Under the pieces are notes generated by a model, which did not search any database, was not told the origin of the DNA, and saw nothing but the letters and a program-made list of their open reading frames with translations. Shown here piece by piece: positions 32,884-41,308 of a stretch of 64,000 nt of DNA. Position numbers and translations under genes: made by a program. Numbering within the stretch: the stretch's first letter is position 1; every line of letters begins with the position of its first letter. The stretch comes from Streptomyces albipurpureus (lineage in GTDB: Bacteria > Actinomycetota > Actinomycetes > Streptomycetales > Streptomycetaceae): NCBI RefSeq assembly GCF_023701525.1, contig NZ_JAMQAW010000083.1:27112-91111 (forward strand), given 5' to 3'.

Positions 32884-34154
32884 CTACTGCCCCCATCTCC
32901 GCTCGCGCGGGTGCCCCACCGCGAGCCAGTGCTTCCGTCCCCTGACGGCGGCGGGCTGTCCCCGCCGCCTGACCGCACCGCGATCGCGGTGCGGTACCCA
33001 TCCACCAGGCGCTCCAGCCCGACGGTCGGGCTGAAATCCCGCTCGTAGCGGTTCCGGGCCGCCTGGCCCATCTCCCCGTTGCGGACCGGCTCCGCCGTGA
33101 TCCGGCGCAGACAGGACGCGAGCGAGGCCGACTCGCCCGGCCGGTGCAGCAGTCCGGTCACCCCGTCCTCGACGAGCTCGACGAACGCGCCGTGACCGGC
33201 GGCGACGGCCGGGACCCCAGCCGCCATCGCCTCCGCGACCACCAGACCGAACGCCTCCAGCCACGTCGAGGGAGCCACCACCGCGACCGACCGCGCGATG
33301 GCCTGCCGGCACTGCGCCGCGTCATACAGGCCGACGTATCGCACATCGTCCCGGCCCGCCGCCCAGGCGGTCACCTCCTGCTCCAGCGGCCCCGCGCCGG
33401 CGATCACGAGCGGCACGCCCACACCGCCCTCCGCGGCGATCTCGTCCCACGCGGCCATCAGCAGCCGCACGCCCTTGGCCTCCGCGAGTCGGCCGAGATA
33501 GAGCAGATGCTCACCGGCGCCCGATCGGCGGGCGCCCGGGTCGGGCACGAAGTTGTGCTTCACCGCCAGCCGCTCCGGTGGCATGCCCGCCCGCACCAGC
33601 ACATCGCGCTGCGCCGCGGAGATGCAGAAGAACCGCTCCACACCCGACCACCACCGCCGCCGGTTGACGAGAAGGCTGACCGCGAGCGGTACCGTCGCCA
33701 GCCGGGAGTTCCGGTAGCAGCCGTGCCGGACGGCGGGCAGCGGCGCCGACCCGACGCACTCGGTGCACGGCCGACCGTCCCGCTGCAGTGTGCCGGGCGG
33801 GCAGACCTGGGTGTAGTTGTGCAGCGTGGCGACGGCGGGTACACCGGCGTCGGCGCAGGCGGCCAGCACCGCGGGTGACAGGAGCGGGAAGACGTTGTGG
33901 ACGTGCACCACATCCGGCCGCTCGGTGCGGAGCCGGGCCGTGAGCTCCGCGCGGACCGTCGGGTTCCACGGCACGAGCAGCGGCAGCGCGGCCTTCCCGA
34001 GCAGGGACCGGGCGGCGATGTCGTCGCTGCGCCGCTCGAACAGCTCGACCCGGTGGCCGGCCGCGCGCAGCAGCCCCACCTCCTGGTCGACGACCTTGTT
34101 CTCCCCGCTCGGCTGCGCCGAGGAGTAGCGGTTGTGCACCACGATGATGTGCAT
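32880..34154 (-). CDS. family 4 glycosyltransferase
   Basis: The 424-aa GT-B enzyme has HIIVVHNRYSSAQPSGENKVV at the start, VVHVHNVFPLLSPAVL, and the donor-site motif WLEAFGLVVAEAMAAGVPAVAA (E-x7-E). The insert CPPGTLQRDGRPCTECVG with several Cys is seen in related GT4 enzymes of polysaccharide loci. It ends in a Gly/Ser-rich disordered tail. The donor sugar is unknown. Confidence 0.88.
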   Translation of the reverse strand: MHIIVVHNRYSSAQPSGENKVVDQEVGLLRAAGHRVELFERRSDDIAARSLLGKAALPLLVPWNPTVRAELTARLRTERPDVVHVHNVFPLLSPAVLAACADAGVPAVATLHNYTQVCPPGTLQRDGRPCTECVGSAPLPAVRHGCYRNSRLATVPLAVSLLVNRRRWWSGVERFFCISAAQRDVLVRAGMPPERLAVKHNFVPDPGARRSGAGEHLLYLGRLAEAKGVRLLMAAWDEIAAEGGVGVPLVIAGAGPLEQEVTAWAAGRDDVRYVGLYDAAQCRQAIARSVAVVAPSTWLEAFGLVVAEAMAAGVPAVAAGHGAFVELVEDGVTGLLHRPGESASLASCLRRITAEPVRNGEMGQAARNRYERDFSPTVGLERLVDGYRTAIAVRSGGGDSPPPSGDGSTGSRWGTRASGDGGSR

Positions 34155-34157
34155 GTT

Positions 34158-35471
34158 TCAGGTCACTTCCGATCCCCGCGCCCATCGCGGGAGACGTCGT
34201 CGAGGTACTGCGGGCGTCGAGAGCGGCGTGGCGGCGGCGGGTGCCGCCAGCAGCGAGGCGGCCACGGCCAGATGCAGCAGATACGGCGAGGCGTCGCCCA
34301 ACCCGGCCTCCGTGTACGACGCGATCGCGCAGTAGCTGATCAGGAAGATCGCGCTGGCTCGCTGGAGCGACGGCGGCCGCAGCAATGCGACGCCGCCCAG
34401 CGTGATGAAGATCGCCGTCACGATGGCGGCGCCGGTCAGACCCTGCTCGTGGTAGACGGCCAGCCAGCTGTTGTCGATCGGCAGCCCGCCGAACGACTTG
34501 TCGCCAAGACCCACGCCGAACAGGTGCTCCGAGGTCGTCCGGGGGGCTGCCAGCAGGGCGTCCCACACCTTGGCCCGACCGGTGAGGTTGGAGAAGTTCT
34601 CCTGGCTCTGTCCGCGCAGGAACCACGCCTGGAGCGCGGAGCTGAACGCCACGGCGGCCACCACGGCGCACAGCACCGCCCAGGCGAAGAACCGGCGGGC
34701 GGCGGGGCTGGTCAGGACGAGCGAGCTGATCGCCAACCCCAACCCGATGAGCAGTCCGAGGGTGGCCGTGCGGGTATGGGTCAACGCGAGCAGGACGAGC
34801 GACGGCACGATGACCACCACCGCGCTGGCCCGATCGGTCCTGCGGCCCAGTACGAGCAGCGTGGTGAGCCCGATGATCACCGCGGCGTACTGTCCGATCT
34901 GCGGCGGGGTGAGCGGCCACAACGCGCCGACCAGCCGCCCGCCGTAGAGCTCGGGTACGGCCGCGCCCGGTGAGATGACCGCGCCCGCGGCCACTGACCC
35001 GAGCACCGCGAAGTACATCCGGATGTGGTGCCGGACGAACGTCAGACCGCCGTCCCACCAGCGGCCGAGTAGCCACAGGGTGCCGATGAAGAGCGCCAGC
35101 CGGGTACAGCGGAACAGCGCGCCGAACCCGGACACCAGATGCATGCTGGAGATCACGCTCGGCACCAGCAGCAGGGTGAGCAGGAGCACGAAGGCGCTGG
35201 CCCGGACGCGCAGCCGGAGATTGAGCGTGAGCGCCAGCGCGAACGCGGCGACCAGCGCGCCCATGGTGACCATCTGGATGAGGGAGCGGGGCAGCGGGAT
35301 GATGGTCTTCGCCCCGGCGGAGCCGAGCGTGTTGAGGATCAACAGCCCCCAGACGATCCCGACTGCCTTCGGTGTACCGGCCGGGCGCGGTTGCGCGCCG
35401 GGCCGCGTGCCCGCAGTGTTCGCGGTGTCCTGTCCGCCCGATGGCCCACCGCGCCCCGACTCCCCGCCCAT
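34158..35471 (-). CDS. O-antigen polymerase/ligase-like membrane protein (Wzy/WaaL-type)
   Basis: About 437 aa with some ten to eleven hydrophobic segments after a ~40-residue polar N-terminus. A long external loop holds HTRTATLGLLIGLGLA and later NFSNLTGRAKVWDALLAAP and LFGVGLGDKSFGGLPIDNSWLAVYHEQGL, the classic Wzy_C signature (G-R-x-x-W and D-N-x-W-L). It joins repeat units outside the membrane. The start is uncertain: ATG 35471 or GTG 35480, since the ribosome site is weak; translation is probably coupled to the beta-helix gene, whose stop is 2 bp away. Confidence 0.83.
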   Translation of the reverse strand: MGGESGRGGPSGGQDTANTAGTRPGAQPRPAGTPKAVGIVWGLLILNTLGSAGAKTIIPLPRSLIQMVTMGALVAAFALALTLNLRLRVRASAFVLLLTLLLVPSVISSMHLVSGFGALFRCTRLALFIGTLWLLGRWWDGGLTFVRHHIRMYFAVLGSVAAGAVISPGAAVPELYGGRLVGALWPLTPPQIGQYAAVIIGLTTLLVLGRRTDRASAVVVIVPSLVLLALTHTRTATLGLLIGLGLAISSLVLTSPAARRFFAWAVLCAVVAAVAFSSALQAWFLRGQSQENFSNLTGRAKVWDALLAAPRTTSEHLFGVGLGDKSFGGLPIDNSWLAVYHEQGLTGAAIVTAIFITLGGVALLRPPSLQRASAIFLISYCAIASYTEAGLGDASPYLLHLAVAASLLAAPAAATPLSTPAVPRRRLPRWARGSEVT

Positions 35472-35472
35472 C

Positions 35473-36996
35473 TCAACCACCGGCCCGTGGGTCGAGGGTG
35501 CTGCCCGCGTCCTGCTGGTAGGGCGCGCTCTGCCACTGCCCGAAGTCGAGCACCCGGCTCGGGTCGTGGGCGACGAACTTCCACGGCCCGAGGTAGACGT
35601 TGTCGCGCCAGCGGTTGTGCTGCTTGTGGGTGATCGCCTCAGCCACCCGTTCACCCTGGTACGGCGACCAGTCCGGATAGGTGCCGTAGTTGGCCAGCAC
35701 CGCCATGCGGTCGCACTTCGCCGTGCACCCGACGACGGAGGTGTCCAGCACGAAGCGGTTGTGGTGGATGTCGACCCGCTGGGTCTTCCACCGGCAGTCG
35801 GCGAAGAGCGGTGCGGTGGCGATCGCCGGCCGTGTACAGCGGTCGGTGTCCCGCACCAGCAGGGTGCAGTCACCGGAGGAGGTGTTGGCCGGGCTGTTGC
35901 AGAACCGGTCGGCGTTCTCCCACAGGGTGATTCCGGACCAGTTGTTCTCCAGCACGTTCCGGTAGATCTCGATCTTGTCCGTGCGGGCGTGGATCCGTGG
36001 CTCGCCGCCGGCCTCGGACAGGTAGACGGTCGCGAACGGGAAGGTGTCGCCGCCGTCGGCGTACCGGCGGCCCTCGACCCAGTTGTTCCGCCGGATCGTG
36101 TTCTTCCGGATGACCGCGTTGTAGCTGATCTCATAGATCAGTGCGGCACCGTCATTGGCCTCGATCACATTGTCTTCGATGCGGAAGTCGTTGTTGTTGG
36201 TGTCCGCCCATAACCCGGCTCCGCGGTTGTCGTGCACCCAGTTGCCCCGTACGTCGGCGCCGTCGACGGCCCAGAACTTGACCCCTCCGGTGCAGCCGCA
36301 GCCAGGCCGTCGCCGCTCCCAGTCGTCGGTGTTGTTGGCCACGATCTCGTTGCCCTCGACCACCAGGCCACTGACCCGACCGGTGCCCTTGTAGGCGTTC
36401 ATGCCGTACTGGCCGTTGCCGCGCAGGCAGTTGGCGCGGACCCGCTGACGGGCACCGACCATCAGTCCGGCGCCGGAGTTGTGCTGGATCTTCGTGTGCT
36501 CGATCACCCACCCGTCGGCCGAGTCGTGGTTGACCACGCCCTCGTTGTGCGGCGCGACAAAACCCTCCACGGTCAGGTGGCGGATCGTGACATCGCTTGC
36601 GGTGCCGCCGAACGCGTACTGGTTGGTCTTGCGGCCGTCGAGCACCGCGCCCGGCGCGCCGACGTAGCGGTTCCCCTTCTTGGGGATGACCTGGGAGTAG
36701 CGGTCCGGCTCAAGCCTGTGCTTGCCAGGTCGAAGCCAGAACGTGGAGTTCGGGGGGCTGCTCAGGGTCTTCGCGGCCAGGTCACCGACGACCGCGGGGT
36801 CGACGGTCACCGCGCCGGCCGGCGCCTTCGCCGGCCCGGCCGCTGGCTTGGCGCACACCCGGGCCACGGACCGGGCCCCGGACGCGGATGGCGCGACGGT
36901 CGGCTCCGCCGGGGCGCCCTGGGTGCTCACACAGCCGGTCGCCGGCAGGGCCAGTGCCGCCACCGGCAACGCCCAGTTCCGCCACTTGATCCCCAC
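35473..36996 (-). CDS. secreted right-handed beta-helix lipoprotein
   Basis: The 507-aa protein has a signal peptide with lipobox-like PATGC (Cys22) and a Pro/Ala/Ser-rich linker. From about residue 90 it shows repeating beta-helix rungs: VTIRHLTVEGF, VIEHTKIQHNSGAGLMVG, VVEGNEIVANNTD, VRGNWVHDNRGAGLWAD, IEDNVIEANDGAAL, IRKNTIRRNNW and IYRNVLENNWSGITL. Beta-helix proteins of this kind are often polysaccharide lyases, epimerases or hydrolases. Several Cys pairs suggest disulfides outside the cell. In this locus it may trim or modify the polymer, like AlgG or AlgE in alginate, which fits the AlgD-like enzyme at 47472. No catalytic set is provable by eye. Confidence 0.8.
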   Translation of the reverse strand: MGIKWRNWALPVAALALPATGCVSTQGAPAEPTVAPSASGARSVARVCAKPAAGPAKAPAGAVTVDPAVVGDLAAKTLSSPPNSTFWLRPGKHRLEPDRYSQVIPKKGNRYVGAPGAVLDGRKTNQYAFGGTASDVTIRHLTVEGFVAPHNEGVVNHDSADGWVIEHTKIQHNSGAGLMVGARQRVRANCLRGNGQYGMNAYKGTGRVSGLVVEGNEIVANNTDDWERRRPGCGCTGGVKFWAVDGADVRGNWVHDNRGAGLWADTNNNDFRIEDNVIEANDGAALIYEISYNAVIRKNTIRRNNWVEGRRYADGGDTFPFATVYLSEAGGEPRIHARTDKIEIYRNVLENNWSGITLWENADRFCNSPANTSSGDCTLLVRDTDRCTRPAIATAPLFADCRWKTQRVDIHHNRFVLDTSVVGCTAKCDRMAVLANYGTYPDWSPYQGERVAEAITHKQHNRWRDNVYLGPWKFVAHDPSRVLDFGQWQSAPYQQDAGSTLDPRAGG

Positions 36997-37095
36997 GCGT
37001 CCGTCCCCCCTAAGCGCTCATGTTCGGATCGATCCTGCCGGGCTCGCTCCCCTTGGGCCTTCGGCCTGGGAGGGACCCCCAACCCCGCGTTGTCG
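36997..37095 (-). repeat. short GC-rich inverted-repeat element between operon genes
   Basis: The longest internal gap in this half of the operon contains GGCC-TTC-GGCC (37056-37066) followed by GGGAGGGACCCCC (37068-37080). It resembles short repeated palindromic elements scattered in Streptomyces genomes and may act as a weak terminator or RNA-processing site that tunes the genes downstream. Confidence 0.3.
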
Positions 37096-39090
37096 TCAGT
37101 CGCCGACGCTCCGCGCCAGCCCCTCACCGCGGAACCTGAGTACGGTGGTGAACTCCCCCGACAGCGCGGTGCCGTCGGCGAAGCCGGTGCCGACCAGTGT
37201 GGTGGTGGGCTCCTTGCGCCCGAAGCCGGCGGAGTACCAGCCCAGCGGCGGGTCACTCTCGCCGCGATGTGCCCGCCAGCGCAGCTGCTCGGGCAGGTCG
37301 AGTACCGCGGAGCGGTCCTCACCGTCCCGGGTCCAGGTGAGCACCGCCCGGTTCTCCACCAGGTCCGCGGCGATCGTTGGCCCGAGGTGGAACGCCAGCC
37401 GCGCGGCCTGGCGCGGGCCGCGCACCTCGTCGACCACCCGCAGCTCCTGGCTCGCCGCGGTCAACTCCACCCGGCGGCGGTGCACGGAGGGTCGGTAGCC
37501 GTCGTGCTCCGCGCACCAGCGGGCCACACTCTCGTCGGATGTGTCCGCGACCAGGACGCGGCTGCGGGCATGCCGGGTCCAGAGGAACGGACCGCCGGAG
37601 ACGGACTGGTCACCGCCGTTCAGCTCCAGCGTGTTGTGGCCGAGGGTCGACCGGAAGTACTGCCGCCACTCGGGCTGCCCGTGGTAGCAGAACGTCCCCG
37701 GGTCGGCGAGCACGTCGACCCCGTCGTGCCGGACCTCCACGGACAGCGCGTCCGCGTGGGCATGCGCGGCGATGGACAGGAAGCCGTGCGGACCGGCGTC
37801 GCAGCGGCACCAGATCTCCCCGGGGCCGCGCAGGATGGTGAGCCCCGCGTCGGCGAAGTGGGCCGGTCGGCTTGCCGGGCGGGTCGCGCTCGGCGCCGTT
37901 CCATCTTTCGGGTACGGCCGGATGAGGGCGGCCAACAGCGGGGTGCGCACATCGGTGCCGGTCACTGCCGGCCACCAGTCGAGCCGACCGAAAACGGCGT
38001 CCCCGGTAGCCAGTAGCGAGGCCCAACGGTCGGTGCCCGTACCGTCCACGACCAGACCGTGCCCGTCGTCCGCGTCCCCCTGGCGCGGCGGCCGTAGCCG
38101 GTTGTCCACGATGGCAGCGAGCGCGTCGGTCATGCGCAGCAGCACCAGCCGGACGGACGCGGGAACCGGCACGCCGACGGCGTCCGCCTCGGCCACCGCG
38201 GCCAGGCCGAGCTCCAGGACCAGTCCGTGGTACTCGGTGGCCAGCTCCCGGTTGAGGCCGGAGCCGAAGGTGTTGCCTCGCAGGTGCCGCTCCAGCGACC
38301 GCAGGGCGTCGGCGCGCCAACGCGCCGATGAGGGGAACCACCCGAACGCGCAGGCCGCGGCGAACTGCCCGGCTGCCTCGGCGATGATGTGGTTGTTCGC
38401 GGAAGACCCCCGGCTGGGGAAGGCGGCCAGCCAGCGCTGGTGGTGCCAGATCTGGTTGAGCGCCACCGGGTTGGACTCGAACAGCCCGGCCACGCCCGGC
38501 CAGCCGTCGAGCAGCCGGCGTATCCACACCCAGGACAGCAACCGGATCCCCAGCTCGATGCCGCTGATCCAGTGCACTCCGCGCAGCGGCGCGTTGGCCG
38601 CCCACCACGACCGCAGGTGCTCGGCCACTCGCTCGGCGTACCGCTCGTCCCCGGTGACCGCGTAGGCGGCGGCGAGCACGGTGAGGTACTGATGCCGGGA
38701 CAGCTCCCAGATCTGCTTGATGTCCCCGACCGCGTCCTCACTGCGGTACGGCACGTCGAAGGCATAGCCCCACGGAGCCCGGCGCCCGGTCTTCGGGTCG
38801 TACCACCAGTCCGGGTCGGACAGGTCGTCGCGGTCCACCCCGAAGTACTCGGCGTGCCCCGCCATCAGCCGGTCCGCCTCGGCGACAAGACGTTTCGCGG
38901 CGTCCGGCGGCACCGCGGCGAGCGTTCCGGCGGGCAGGACCGCGGTGAACCGGGCGCCGGTCACGCTCGGGCGGTCCGGCACCGCCGACCGCCACCGCTG
39001 CCTGCGCACCGTGTCGCCCACCCGGCCGCCGACCTCCCGCGGTCCCATCCGGGACAGCCGCCGCAGATACCAGCCCATGGAGGTGCTCAT
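37096..39090 (-). CDS. heparinase II/III family protein
   Basis: The 664-aa protein has an alpha/alpha toroid N-terminal half (WELSRHQYLTVLAAAYAVTGDE, NNHIIAEAAGQFAAACAFGWF with the active-site-like Asn-His) and a C-terminal beta-sandwich (heparinase II/III domain) with GPHGFLSIAAHAHADALSVEV and FCYHGQPEWRQYFRSTLGHNT. Despite the name, members in exopolysaccharide operons next to a dehydrogenase/MocA fusion and AsnB are thought to process uronic acid polymers. There is no signal peptide, so it would act inside the cell or be exported another way. ATG 39090 overlaps the fusion gene stop. Confidence 0.82.
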   Translation of the reverse strand: MSTSMGWYLRRLSRMGPREVGGRVGDTVRRQRWRSAVPDRPSVTGARFTAVLPAGTLAAVPPDAAKRLVAEADRLMAGHAEYFGVDRDDLSDPDWWYDPKTGRRAPWGYAFDVPYRSEDAVGDIKQIWELSRHQYLTVLAAAYAVTGDERYAERVAEHLRSWWAANAPLRGVHWISGIELGIRLLSWVWIRRLLDGWPGVAGLFESNPVALNQIWHHQRWLAAFPSRGSSANNHIIAEAAGQFAAACAFGWFPSSARWRADALRSLERHLRGNTFGSGLNRELATEYHGLVLELGLAAVAEADAVGVPVPASVRLVLLRMTDALAAIVDNRLRPPRQGDADDGHGLVVDGTGTDRWASLLATGDAVFGRLDWWPAVTGTDVRTPLLAALIRPYPKDGTAPSATRPASRPAHFADAGLTILRGPGEIWCRCDAGPHGFLSIAAHAHADALSVEVRHDGVDVLADPGTFCYHGQPEWRQYFRSTLGHNTLELNGGDQSVSGGPFLWTRHARSRVLVADTSDESVARWCAEHDGYRPSVHRRRVELTAASQELRVVDEVRGPRQAARLAFHLGPTIAADLVENRAVLTWTRDGEDRSAVLDLPEQLRWRAHRGESDPPLGWYSAGFGRKEPTTTLVGTGFADGTALSGEFTTVLRFRGEGLARSVGD

Positions 39091-41282
39091 CGCGTCCCCG
39101 CCAACGTCACCGGCGCACCGCCGACCAGGCTGTCCTGCACGGCGAGGGTGGCCGCCGTGGTGGCGACCAGCGACTCCAGCGGCACCGGCATCGGCCCGCC
39201 GGTCCGCACGGCCTTGAGGAACGCGTCCAGCTCTGCGCGCTGGCCCTTGTCACGGGCCTTGGACAGCCGCGAGCTGGTCCACTGCTTGCGGCGGCCGTCG
39301 TACACAGCGGCACGGACGAAGTCGTCGAGCCGCAGCACCTTGCCGTCCGCGATCAGGTCCAGCGTCTCCTTGGGGAAGCCGGGCGAGCCGGTGGTGACAT
39401 AGCTGATGGTGGCGGTGGACCCGCCCGGGTAGCGCAGCACCACCTGCAGGTCCGAGTTGTCGGGCGTGGCGACCGAGTACACCGAGACCGGGTCGGCCGC
39501 GAGCAGCCAGCTCGCCGTGTCGATGAAGTGCCCGCCCTCGCCGGCGAACCGCGAGCCCTCGGTGCCCTGCTGGAGGTACCAGCTGCCGTGATCCAGTCGG
39601 CCCGCGTTGACCAGGTAGCGGACGTTCGCCGGACCGGTCCGGGCGCCGAACCGCTTCCTGGCCTCCTGCAGCAGCGGCGCGAACCGGCGGTTGAAGCCCA
39701 CCTGTAGCCGGTCGTTGCCGGACTCCTCCACCGCCGCGAGCACGCCCGCCAACTCGTCCTGGTCAAGCGCCAACGGCTTCTCCACGAACACCGCCTTGCC
39801 TGCCAGCAGCGCCCTGCGGGTCAGTTCGGCGTGTGAGCTGTGCCGGGTGACCACGAACACCGCGTCGATGGACGGGTCGCCGAGCACGGCGTCGAGATCG
39901 GTGGTCGCCTCGGCGAAGCCGAACTTCCGCTTCGCGTTGACCGAGGACAGCGCCGTCGTGGTGACGACCTTGGACAACTCGACGCCGTCGCGCTGGGCCA
40001 GATGCGGCAGCAGCATCGATGTCGCGTAGTTCCCCGCGCCGACGAACGCCAGCCGCACCGGCGCCTTGGCCGACCGGGCCGGGGCGGACACCTCGCCGCC
40101 GCGTCGCACCGTGGGCACGGCCACCACCGGGGCTTCCGCCGCGGCTGTGCCTTCAGCGGGGCCGGGGTAGCGGAACAGCACGGCCACCGCCTTCAGGTCG
40201 CCGCCCTGGAGGCTCTGGTACGTCTCGACGGCGTCATCGAAGTCGGCGATGTGGGAGACCAGGGGCTCCACGTCGACGGAGCCGCGGGCGACGAGATCGA
40301 GGAAGCACGCCAGATTGCGGCGCTCGGTCCAGCGCACATAGCCGATCGGGTAGTCCCGCCCCTCAAGCTCGTACGCCGGGTCGTAGCGCCCGGGGCCGTA
40401 CGAGCGGGAGAACCGGACGTCGAGCTCCTTCATGTAGTAGGCGTTCCACGGCAGGTCCAGCCGGCACTTGCCGATGTCGATGACCCGGCCACGGTCCCGG
40501 CTCAGCCGGGCGGCCAACTCGACGGGCTGGTTGCTGCCGCCCCCGGCGGCCAGGTACACCTGGTCCACACCGTGGCCGCCGGTGAGTTCGGCGACGGAGC
40601 TCTCCACGGCAGCGGACGCGGGATCGCCGCAGGCCACAGCGCCCAGGCGCGCGGCGAGCTCACAGCGCACCGGGTCGGGGTCGACCCCGACGACACGGAC
40701 CCCCGAGGCGGCCAGCAACTGCACCACCAGCTGCCCGATCAGCCCGAGGCCGATGACCAGCGCCACTTCGCCCAGCTGTGACTCGCCGCGGCGCACGCCC
40801 TGCAACGCGATCGACCCGACGGTGCCGAAGGCCGCGTGCCGCGGCGCGAGGCCGTCCGGCACCGGCGCGTAGAGGTTCTTCGGCACCCAGTTCAGCTCGG
40901 CGTGCAACGCGTGCTCATTGCCGGCGCAGGCCACGAGGTCGCCGACCTTCACATCGTCGATCCCGGCGCCGACCTGCTCGACCACCCCGCACAGCGAGTA
41001 GCCCAACGGTGTGTAGGAGTCCAACTTGCCCATCACCTTGCGGTAGGTGGCGGGTACGCCGTTGGTGGCCACACTCTGCATGACCTTGGCCACCTGGTCC
41101 GGCCGGGAGCGCGCCTTGCCCAGCATCGACATGCCGGCCTCGGACACCTTCATGAGCTCGGTCCCGGTGGAGATCAGCGAGTAGGCGCTCCGGACCAGCA
41201 CACCGTCCGGCTTGCACCCCGGCACCGGCACGTCGAGCAGCGCCAGCTCGCCGCTCTTGTAGTTCTGCACAACCTGTTTCAC
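39087..41282 (-). CDS. fusion of Zn-type alcohol dehydrogenase and Gfo/Idh/MocA oxidoreductase
   Basis: The 731-aa protein is a natural two-domain fusion. Residues ~1-360 are a medium-chain dehydrogenase (GLIGQLVVQLLAASGVRVVG Rossmann motif, GNEHALHAELNWVPKNLYAPVP), and ~390-730 are a Gfo/Idh/MocA domain (VRLAFVGAGNYATSMLLPHL, KAVFVEKPLALDQDEL with catalytic-type EKP). Such fusions are found in O-antigen and exopolysaccharide loci beside heparinase-like and AsnB-like genes. It probably oxidises and re-reduces an NDP-sugar, for instance at C3, without release. Start is GTG 41282 with AGGAGC upstream. The gap of 26 bp to asnB is one of the few non-overlapping junctions. Confidence 0.87.
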   Translation of the reverse strand: MKQVVQNYKSGELALLDVPVPGCKPDGVLVRSAYSLISTGTELMKVSEAGMSMLGKARSRPDQVAKVMQSVATNGVPATYRKVMGKLDSYTPLGYSLCGVVEQVGAGIDDVKVGDLVACAGNEHALHAELNWVPKNLYAPVPDGLAPRHAAFGTVGSIALQGVRRGESQLGEVALVIGLGLIGQLVVQLLAASGVRVVGVDPDPVRCELAARLGAVACGDPASAAVESSVAELTGGHGVDQVYLAAGGGSNQPVELAARLSRDRGRVIDIGKCRLDLPWNAYYMKELDVRFSRSYGPGRYDPAYELEGRDYPIGYVRWTERRNLACFLDLVARGSVDVEPLVSHIADFDDAVETYQSLQGGDLKAVAVLFRYPGPAEGTAAAEAPVVAVPTVRRGGEVSAPARSAKAPVRLAFVGAGNYATSMLLPHLAQRDGVELSKVVTTTALSSVNAKRKFGFAEATTDLDAVLGDPSIDAVFVVTRHSSHAELTRRALLAGKAVFVEKPLALDQDELAGVLAAVEESGNDRLQVGFNRRFAPLLQEARKRFGARTGPANVRYLVNAGRLDHGSWYLQQGTEGSRFAGEGGHFIDTASWLLAADPVSVYSVATPDNSDLQVVLRYPGGSTATISYVTTGSPGFPKETLDLIADGKVLRLDDFVRAAVYDGRRKQWTSSRLSKARDKGQRAELDAFLKAVRTGGPMPVPLESLVATTAATLAVQDSLVGGAPVTLAGTR

Positions 41283-41308
41283 CCGAGCTCCTCTTGATTT
41301 CTACGCTG

